Source of the DNA: Massospora cicadina
Taxonomy: Eukaryota > Entomophthoromycota > Entomophthoromycetes > Entomophthorales > Entomophthoraceae
Length of the DNA stretch: 64,000 bases
Reading direction: 5' to 3'
Assembly: GCA_022478985.1 (NCBI GenBank)
Contig: JAKSZP010009549.1
Coordinates: 31,763 to 95,762, forward strand
How positions within the stretch are numbered: position 1 is the stretch's first letter; every line of letters starts with the position of its first letter. Shown here one piece after another: positions 56,572 to 64,000 of this stretch. The translations under genes and the position numbers were made by a program. The notes below the pieces were generated by a model that worked only from the letters and a program-made list of their open reading frames with translations, ran no database searches and was not told where the DNA came from.

Positions 56572-59500
56572 TCAGCGGGAACGCCACTTATGGGGAGGGG
56601 AGGGAACGTGTGAAGGGGCCGTAGCCACTATTGAGCACGTGTGGAGGAAGGGGTCTGATTTGATGAACCAGACTGGGAACCAGGAGGAGACCAGCTGGAG
56701 GCAACGCGGTGGGAGGTATCCAAACATCAACGCTTGAAAGTGGTCCACCAAATGAGACCAGAATCTGTGGACAGCTTCTGGGAGGGTGGGGGTGGAGCCT
56801 GCGATGGCATCTAAGACAATCGTGTGGATGGTCCACATGGCGATTGCAACCACCAAAGCATGGAGGGAGGGTGGAAGAGAGGGGGCCATTGATAGAGCAA
56901 ACATATCTCTTGACAGACTGTAGGGATTCGTTTGATCCTGGCCCAGCAGACGTTGAACTTCGCGCCATATCGCTTTAGAGGTGGGGCACTTCTCCAGGCG
57001 GTGGAACAGCATTCCATATTGGCCGCACACGACACAGGATGAGTGTAAAGCGTTAGAGCGCTCAGCTGTATGATACACCTGCCTCAGGCAGCGCCACACA
57101 TGGGAGCGGACTTGAGGCTGCAACAGAGGGTAATGTACATATTTTCAGATTGTCTTTTGAGTCTCAATGGAACAGGGGATGTCCATCATGTCCAGGTAGT
57201 CCACCCTGGATAGGACATGGGGCCGAATGGGGATCACGCCATCATGGATGGGTAGCTCCTGTACCTCTTGTGTGAACTGAGGAGAGGGGCGGCCTCTTTG
57301 GGTTGTATGTCCGCTAATACAAATTCTCCACTCTGCGCTCCGCATGGAGAGTAGGATTTGTTTGTAGTGGGTTTTAGTACTTTGAGGACCTGTGGCCAAT
57401 GTGTGTGATGCGAGGTATATCATCAGGGAATGGGGGTTTAATGGATTGTTGAGGCCCAAGGCTCGAGAGAAGTTGGAGCGGGCTGCGCGGGACCAGTGTT
57501 GGGATGGGAGTGTAAAAGCGGTGATGGCCACGATCCAGGTGCCCAGGATCTTGGCAGCATGGGCTTTGAAGTCAAGTAGGCCCATGCCACCAGAATGATG
57601 AGGTCCAAACATGACCTCTAGCCGCACTGGTGGAGGGCGGCCTGACCAAAGCCATCCTTGCAGCAAGGCATACAAGGATTTGAAGAAGCTTGGGGAGAAG
57701 GGGATGGCGTGGGCTCCGAACCAGACTTTGGAGAGGAGCATAGAGTTGGCTAAAACAACCCTGCCAGTAAGGGAAGTAGGGTGGGCTCTGAAGGAGGTGA
57801 TGCGCTTTGTCACGTTGTCTAGAATATGACTTTCCATTACTGCTGATGTGTACCCGCCTTCTCCACCCACATGCCCAGATGGCGGACAGGCCCTATGGTA
57901 GGGCGTGGCACAAAGGGGAGCACCAGTGGAGCGGGTTGTGTTGAGTTAGTAAGGCGTGGACGTGGGCGAGCAGATGGGCCGGGATGGGAACTAATTGCTG
58001 GTGCCTAGCAGTTCTGAAACTGACCAAGGAGGATGATTTCAGTTCTGAAGGCGTTCAGTGCCGCGTTGCTTACCCGGGAATATTCCTGGATGAGAGCTTC
58101 AAGCGCGTGTGCATCTTGATTATTAGACACCCCAACCACACAATCATCTGCGAACGCCAATAGTTTGACTGGGGCTTGGCCTGGCACATGGACCCCCAGT
58201 TAGTTGGGCATTCACACTTTGCAGTAGTGGGTCAAGGCTGAAGTTGTATATGAGTGGGCTGAGGGAGTCCCCTTGTTGCAAGCCCCTTTGAGGGCGGACT
58301 ACTTCCGTTAGGAAGTCAGGGCCACGTACTGCCATTGTTACAGATTCCATGACAGCATCACCCAGTTGATGAAGCGAGGGGGTAGGCGGAATTGATGGAG
58401 GCAGGCCCTTAGGTATTCCCAGTTTACTCTATCATAGGCCTTTTGTTGGTCCAAGAATAAAAATGCCCCAGAGGCTGTGGACTGACATACATTAGCCACA
58501 GAGTGCACGTTATCCCAAATCGACCTTCTGGGGATGAAAACGAATTGTTCTGGGGAGATGGTGGCAGATGCTACAGTCCCTAAACGGTTAGCCATGATTT
58601 TTATTAAAACTTTAGTGTCTGTGTTTGTATAAGAAATGGTGTGCCAGTTACCTAAGTTAAGCTTAACCCTTTATTTGAAGAGTGTGTCAGTAAAGGCTTC
58701 ATGTCCTCCTAGTAGGAGGCGCATTTCCAACAGGCTTTGGTTAAGTGAGGCAAGCAGAAGTGGAGAATATATTTGAAATATTTTTTGTAGAACTCATATA
58801 GAATGCCATCTGGGCCTGGGCATTTTCAGTTTGGTGCACCGCGAATGGCTGTCCATGATTTGTTCGGAGTAATTAAATTCATTATTTCTGGGTATCAGAA
58901 AATGGTGCAGATATGAGCTCAGTCGAGAAATTCCACCACTTTGGCCAGCTGAATTGGTTCAGCTCGGTACAACTTAAAGTAATATTTTTGCATTTTGATT
59001 GCTACTTCTGCCAGTGTATCTGCAATAGAATTATCCAATCTTCGCACCTGTGTGCAGGCCACGCTCTGGCATGGTGCAAATTTTTTTAAAGAAATATGCG
59101 GTGCACTTGTCACCTTTAGTGATGCTTGTGGCCCTGTATTGGACACAAACCCAATGTTTGTGTTGCCTTTTGAGTGTGTTGAGGTTGGCAGCTGCCTCCA
59201 CCCACTTCTGGCCCCATGCAGGTCTGTATCCTGTAGCTGGAATGTTGGACTCCAAGTGTGCCAATTCTGCCAGAGCACGCGAGATAACCGCCGATGTGGC
59301 TCATGAGCGTCTGGAGGAGAGATGGTGAGAGTGGTGGATGGTGTCCTCTTTGAAAGTTGCCCATGTGGAAATGGGGTCCGCGCAAAATGGTGCAACAAAC
59401 TTTTTTTGCCAAAGTTGCCTCTTCCATCCACGTGGAAAATCCTGGCAACACGAGCTCAGGGGGGTGGATTTTGCACCAATGTGGGGCCTTAGCAACTGTG

Positions 59501-60190
59501 ACAGGCAGGTGGTATGTTATTGAGACCAGTCAGTGGTCGGAAAATTCCATTTTTGTTGTTTTGAAGTGGGAGATGTGGGGTTGGATTTTGCCGGTGTTAG
59601 AATAAGGTCAATGCAGGTCATGGACCTTAATTAGCTGTTGTGGATGTGGGGACTTGTCATGTTTTCGAGCAGTGGGGCATGTTGCAGCAGCGCATCCATT
59701 AACCCAAGGGTGGCCTTTAGAACGCGTAGTTCAACATGACCCTGTGGGGTGTGGGGTGAGGGAGACCACCGGTCCATTGGTGAGGTTAGCCAACAGTTCA
59801 CATCACCAACTAGGAAAAATCAGGGGGTAGCAGGAGGGATTTAACTGATGAGAAAAGATCCCAACGCTCGTGTGCACTGTTTGGGGCATAAATGTTGAAG
59901 ATTGCATGTGCTACATCAGCCCACGAGAAGGTGACAACGAGCACTCAGCCATTTAGGAATGTTTCTGAGGATACAAATTTGAAAACATTATTTTTCCAAA
60001 TTAGCACCCCACAGTGCTTTGACCAAAAGGATAGGGATGGGAGGAGCATTGTTTTCCAAGTTTCCTCAGAACCTCATAGACAGTGGGACTCCTGGATGGC
60101 CAGGATATCCACGGGTAAATTGTGTTGCAAAAACTCAGTTTCCTAGCCCAGGATGGGGAGGCCTTGAGTCCGGCGATATTCAACATCCCT
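56572..60190 (-). pseudogene. LINE-A3 ORF2, endonuclease / reverse transcriptase
   Basis: A start ATG at 60186 (MLNIAGLKASPSWARKLSF) is present only in this copy. Endonuclease fragments run to about 59500, then RT: VFIPRRSIWDNVHSVANVCQ, LDQQKAYDRVNWEYLRACLH, QRGLQQGD, and intact FADD at 58143-58154. A long open thumb/C-terminal stretch runs from 57870 to 57145 (241 codons: NSMLLSKVWFGAHAIPFSPS, MGLLDFKAHAAKILGTWIVA). The final 183-codon stretch (57123-56572) has the CCHC motif CVVCGQYGMLFHRLEKC (57040-56985) and ends HKWRSR-stop at 56572. About ten stops or shifts in total inactivate it. Confidence 0.88.
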
Positions 60191-60407
60191 AAAGTGAAGG
60201 TTTCCCCCTTTGCACCTTAGGTGTGAGGGGGTGGGCCCCCAGGCCCACCAGCCTCTTCTAGGTCCCCACAGGCTTTCACAGCAGCGTGGGTGTTAGCAGC
60301 AACACTATTGGAGTTTTTGTTGATTTTTGCAGAAAGAGTCGCGTTGGCTTTGGCCTTCGCTTTTTGTTTTCCTGACGTTGGACAAATTTTTTGTGGTGCG
60401 GATGAGT

Positions 60408-61630
60408 TCAGTTCACCGTTGAGCGGGTCAAAAAAAAATTTTCCGTTGGGATAGGTCCCAAGTCAGTTTTGACCGGAGCTTGGATGCAACGATTGGGTGA
60501 GATTGAATCTCCCATCAGATCCTCAGATTGAGTGGCCCACTTGGCATGGGCTTCCCAATATGATTGGTTGATGGATTCCTGAGTTGCTTCCACCATGAAG
60601 GTTTCCATGTCCTCCTGGCGTTGTGAGTGTGGGATAGTGGTGGTAACCTTGGCCATTTCCTTGGCCGCAGCCCTATGGGCCTACTTGGCCTTCTTCCATT
60701 CTTTCAGGGAGATAGGTTTTACCAATAGGTAGCAGCCTTGTGCTCCCCATGGGAAAGCCTCCTTGGTGCTTGTGGTTGGTTCGTAGTGCGCCTCTCCGTT
60801 GGCCATGGCTGCCAAGGGGTGCTCTTGGAATGAGATGCCCTCTTTTATGGGGCACATGTGCGCCTTATGGCCGAACGCATCACAGTGGGCGCAAATGGGG
60901 GCGCGCTGTCCATGGTCACCTGGAATGGGTGGGTGTTATGCCCTGCAATATCAATAAAAGTGGAGTGTGGGATCTGAGTTAGGTCCTTCACGATCTCCTC
61001 AGTTGGGGTCAGAACTGCGATGGCTTTGCCAGTGCACAGGTGTGGCATCAGCATGAAGCATTGCATTTAGAAATATTGTATTTCACCATATACGGTGAGA
61101 CCATCTTTCAGGTGTTGTTCAAAATGTCACGTATTACCATAGTAGGCAAAAAGTCAAACGTGAGGAAAATTTGGTTTGATTTTGTCCATCTGGTGCATTT
61201 GGTTTCGATGACCCATTGCCCTTCGGGGAGGTTGACCACTATGTGCACTGCTGCAGCCTTGTCTGCTGCTTTTTTGCTTTCAAAACCTAGGTCCAGCCAA
61301 CTGTGTGACATGGAGTGAGGTGCAACGTACACCGCGGTCAGGAAAATTTTGTGTACATTTTCACAAAATTTTTTCCCATAAGGCCGCTTTTTGGATGTCC
61401 AGATACATGCAGACTCCGAATTCCACTGATGAAAGTGGTTGGGAGTGTGGCGTGTTGATGTACTGGTTGCATCATGCTTGCCATGCGAGTATCTCCAGGG
61501 AAATCGTGACCACCAGTTTTTTAAGATTTTTTTCTATTCTGCCAGATTAACCGGGGCATTTTTGAACGTTGGAGGCCGCGGGCCTTCCACCTGCTCCTCT
61601 TACCTTGCTTGTCCAACTGCTCCCTGACAT
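60408..61630 (-). pseudogene. LINE-A3 ORF1, CCHC RNA-binding protein
   Basis: Same layout as A2 ORF1: start at 61630 (SGSSWTSKVRGAGGRPAAS), a second ATG at 61484, RRM-like blocks (WLDLGFESKKAADKAAAVHI, SNQIFLTFDFLPTMVIRDIL), a zinc knuckle near 60890-60850 altered by frameshift (FAPTVMRSAIRRTCAP reads the out-of-frame version), and the acidic end at 60408. A one-base insertion after codon 24 (61557-61560 region) and several later shifts break it. The same TAG that interrupts A2 ORF1 is present (61534-61536). Confidence 0.82.
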
Positions 61631-61833
61631 GGGCGCAGACTAATCTCCTCTGTGAGATTATCAAAATATATTCAGTCTTGAATAGGTTGCAATAGTGATT
61701 GCAACGAGAAAGAAAAGTTTTGAAAATAATAATATAATAAATATAGTGAATTATCTTTATCAATACACCATCACTTATATGGCACCAAACTAAAGTCCAT
61801 GGGAGCCTCACAACTCACAATACTGGGCCCATC

Positions 61834-62075
61834 ACTAAATTTATTCAAGGAAGAATGACCATGAGACAGAAACTTTTAATATGCAATAATAATCAAGCAC
61901 TAATATATGCTAGAAGCACCCCAGAGAAGCTAATGCTGTCTCCTGTTGCCAGTGGGAATGCCAATTAAATAAATATGGGTATTGTGAGTAGAGGCTTGCG
62001 CCACTATTGAACATGTATGAAGGAAAGGGTCTGAAGTGATGAACTATATTGAGAACTAGGTTGAGACCAATTGTC
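61834..62075 (-). mobile_element. LINE-A copy A4, 5'-truncated
   Basis: About 240 bp matching the last ~260 bp of A3 (AGGCACCCCAGATAAGC against AAGCACCCCAGAGAAGC; CCACTATTGAGCACGTGT against CCACTATTGAACATGTAT). The minus-strand 3' end is GTCTCATGGTCATTCTTCCT then TGAATAAATTTA. No clear duplication was found. Confidence 0.75.
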
Positions 62076-62122
62076 ATTGATGGGATGGTGTCATGGAAAT
62101 GGCAGAAGTTTAGACCGGCCTA

Positions 62123-62570
62123 TCAGTCAGGATGCGTGAGCACCCAAAAAGCAAGCCAGAATGCAAGAGACATTGCTGACCGTACAACTTGATATGGAGC
62201 CAGAAAATGGGATACAACGAAGTGGTGGCGTAACAACAGGGTAAGGAGTATCCCAACGGTAAACCACACTGAACCCATTCCCAACTCAGTGATTCTCACT
62301 GCAAGGGGTGGGATTGCCAGGATAGTCTCAACGAGATTCTCAGCTTTAGTGGTCAGCTCATCGGGAGTGATGTGGAGATGAATTTTCTTTTTCCATTGTT
62401 GTATGTAGGGCCATAGGATCCCCATGTATTGGTGTTGAAAATTAACAAGAGTGGAGAGTAGGACCAAAAGTATCAGACTCGCTGGGCCCAATCAACAATA
62501 GAGGGAGCCATAGTGACCAAAAGGATTGGTAAAGCCCACCTGGAGTGCGGGGCGATGGACCACCAGGGAA
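62123..62570 (-). pseudogene. Unknown protein with hydrophobic segments
   Basis: The 122-codon frame 62491-62123 has three hydrophobic runs: ASLILLVLLSTLVNF, SVWFTVGILLTLLL and SAMSLAFWLAFWVL. A hydrophilic helix (QQWKKKIHLHITPDELTTKA, ENLVETILAIPPLAVRITEL) lies between the first two. An upstream frame (MAFPWWSIAPHSRWALPILL, near 62570) joins through one frameshift. It lies on the same strand as, and downstream of, the chromovirus integrase. It could be an accessory or membrane protein of that element, or a separate gene fragment. I do not recognise a family. Confidence 0.35.
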
Positions 62571-62759
62571 AAGCCATCTGGGATGTGGTCAAAATGGAAA
62601 AAATAAAAAAATATTAAAATTTCTTTTGGCAAAATTTTATTGGGAAGGAAAAGTAAGAAAATTGACCAACAATTTTCTCAGTGCCATGCAACTGAACAAA
62701 TAATGATCAATTGGGTAGTGACAGGATGGGGTTGGGGCCCACAAATTCAGCCTAACCGG

Positions 62760-63441
62760 CGAATTGTTCAGGAATGGGGGGGTTTATTCTTTGGGAACTG
62801 ACATTGCAAAATTTGGTGGCAGGCCGAGCCTCTGTCAGTTCAACCTTAAATGTCCAAACCAGGGCTCAACTACATTTCCAAAGATTAGCATGATGGCATT
62901 TAGCCTGACAAGTGATGGGAATCCCCCAAGGCTATCCCTTATAGTGATTGGTCCATTTGGTTGGGAACAGGTTCAGGATAGCCAACCCACCCGCATTCAG
63001 TCATTTAACTGTTTGTTTGGTCAAAAGCAGCACATTGGGCACAGTGCCCAAATTACTATCCGAGGGCTTTAAACTTATATTGATAGTGCCTGGTATTTGT
63101 TCAACTGGTCTGGAGATTGAATTGGAACTGTCAGGCGATCCAGCCAATATCTCATCCTTCATGCTTTTACAGCCATTCAAATTTTGTGCATCAGCCAGAT
63201 TGGCGACCAAATTAGATCCAACCAATTTCAAATTGATAAACTCAGCACAGATTTCGCTAATTTCCCACAACAGTTCTGCTGAGGTAAGTGTGGGTATTGG
63301 GGGTGGGATCTGAAGCGGACGAGCTGTTACCCATCGCTCATCTACTATGTGAGCGAGGTCGCCCTGAGTGATGAGAGGTACCGCCATCCTCTTCAGTGTC
63401 TTTTTATTTGTGAATGGAAAGATGGCCCAATCAAGAGCCAA
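62760..63441 (-). pseudogene. Post-chromodomain open region of the chromovirus, unknown function
   Basis: A 146-codon frame (63441-63001) follows the integrase frame after one or two stops. It includes LKRMAVPLITQGDLAHIVDE, RPLQIPPPIPTLTSAELLWE and ISEICAEFINLKLVGSNLVA, and remains readable in other frames to about 62760. No zinc finger, signal peptide or protease motif is seen. It may be a C-terminal extension of Pol or an extra 3' gene. Confidence 0.4.
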
Positions 63442-63458
63442 AGGACGTTCCCCGAGAC

Positions 63459-64000
63459 TTACATTACCCTTTCCTTTTTCAAAGGAATGGCACCCCCACT
63501 GGGAAATTGTGCCAGAGCTACATTCTTGTGTGCTTTAGGTAGCTTGATAGCTATAATTGCCACGATTTTGTGAGGGGGATGGGGAGCCTCAGGGTGGGAT
63601 GCATGGAAGGCTTTGACCAGGGCCATGCAATTCGCGCAATTGCGCGCCTTGACCCAACTATTTTCATAGGATGGGTATCCTTTCCAGGCCACAAGATATT
63701 GAACTGAGCGCCACAACTTGCAAGGTTCCAAGATAGCCTCTACCTCAGACTCTTCCTCGCTATTGATGATGATCGGTTCTGGGTCCCTGGGAATTACACC
63801 CTTGAAGGGCGACAATTGGGAAACATGGAAGACTGAGTGCTGCTTCCAATGCATGGGAAGCTTCAGGCAGAATGCCCCATTACCCAATACTTGCTCCACT
63901 AAGTGAGGGCCTGAACGCTTACTGGTGAACATGCAGGAAGGGGTTTGAATTTGCAAATGATGGGTATCAAGCATGAAGTAAGAACACCATAAAATAGTGA
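63459..64000 (-). pseudogene. Chromovirus integrase C-terminus with chromodomain, cut by the window edge
   Basis: The 171-codon open frame (63974-63459) has the gypsy integrase C-terminal block KRSGPHLVEQVLGNGAFCLK, LPMHWKQHSVFHVSQLSPFK. A chromodomain follows at about 63795-63640: EESEVEAILEPCKLWRSVQY, LVAWKGYPSYENSWVKARNC, then MALVKAFHASHPEAP. Two of the three aromatic cage positions look preserved (Trp of WKGY, Trp of NSW). After the chromodomain the frame continues 40 residues (PPHKIVAIIAIKLPKAHKNV). This places the element in the chromovirus branch of Ty3/gypsy, common in fungi. The catalytic core lies outside the window, so activity cannot be judged. Confidence 0.85.

Larger units (their letters stand above)
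56451..61721 (-). mobile_element. LINE-A copy A3, full-length
   Basis: 5271 bp, inserted in the 55-kb gag-like gene. The flanking duplication is GAGAAGAATAATATAAT (56434-56450) against GAAAATAATAATATAAT (61722-61738), 15 of 17 matching. Minus strand starts ACTTTTCTTTCTCGTTGC at 61718 and ends ATCCCATGGTCAGCCTTCTC then CGCAATAAATTTAAATT. It is closely similar to A2 throughout. Confidence 0.92.

Noticed and set aside
62764..63313. Plus-strand frames of 102 and 121 codons
   Set aside because: They lie opposite the post-chromodomain minus-strand frame, whose order after the integrase makes better sense.
1..64000. CRISPR arrays, bacterial operons, rRNA genes, intact host genes
   Set aside because: None seen. 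The only tandem repeat block is the short one at 12728-12875, and the coding content is all retroelement-like.

Overview
The window is a graveyard of retrotransposons in a eukaryotic genome. I see no host housekeeping gene, no operon structure and nothing bacterial. Ty3/gypsy elements with a chromodomain integrase, APE-type LINEs with a CCHC ORF1, and A+T-rich, transition-riddled copies fit a large, repeat-rich fungal genome best. The organism call is an inference of moderate to low confidence. Almost every reading frame is broken by stops or frameshifts, so most coding entries are pseudogenes.

Family names used here are my own. Gyp-A is a Ty3/gypsy element with ~0.5-kb LTRs. Gyp-B is a Ty3/gypsy relative with ~1.13-kb LTRs. 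LINE-A is a 5.25-kb two-ORF LINE. LINE-B is a ~1.9-kb element that encodes only an ORF1-like CCHC protein but shares the 3' terminus of LINE-A. Rep-C is an unclassified coding repeat.

Left part (1-24.5 kb): a decayed gypsy integrase (1-650, +), a decayed minus-strand gag-like region (1.24-2.68 kb), LINE-B copy B1 (3378-5301, -), then a three-level nest. LINE-A copy A1 (16983-22225, +, 14-bp TSD) sits inside a Gyp-B element (11301-23745, +, TSD ACGAC). That element sits inside the integrase gene of Gyp-A copy 1 (5923-24437, +), whose reading continues across the insertion.

Middle (24.5-41.5 kb): Rep-C copy 1, truncated LINE-B copy B5, a tRNA-Met-like SINE head or pseudogene, a chromodomain remnant, LINE-A copy A2 (29497-34763, +), an LTR-like promoter region, LINE-B copy B2 (35869-37763, -), poorly resolved A+T-rich DNA, and a tRNA-Gly-like SINE ending in the LINE-A/B tail.

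Right part (41.5-64 kb): LINE-B copy B3 (-) split by Gyp-A copy 2 (42276-49608, -, TSD AGGAC); Rep-C copy 2 (-) split by a solo Gyp-B LTR (50933-52015) and by LINE-B copy B4 (52145-54068, +); a gag-bearing LTR element split by LINE-A copy A3 (56451-61721, -); a truncated LINE-A (A4); and the 3' end of a chromovirus (-) running off the right edge.

The most interesting system is the set of retroposons with one 3' end: LINE-A (endonuclease plus RT), LINE-B (ORF1-like protein only) and a tRNA-derived SINE. They look like an autonomous element and two tiers of followers mobilised in trans, comparable in logic to mammalian L1/HAL1/Alu. A second shared signal is an unusual primer-binding site, TGGTGCTCACTACAGG and variants, used by several otherwise different LTR families.
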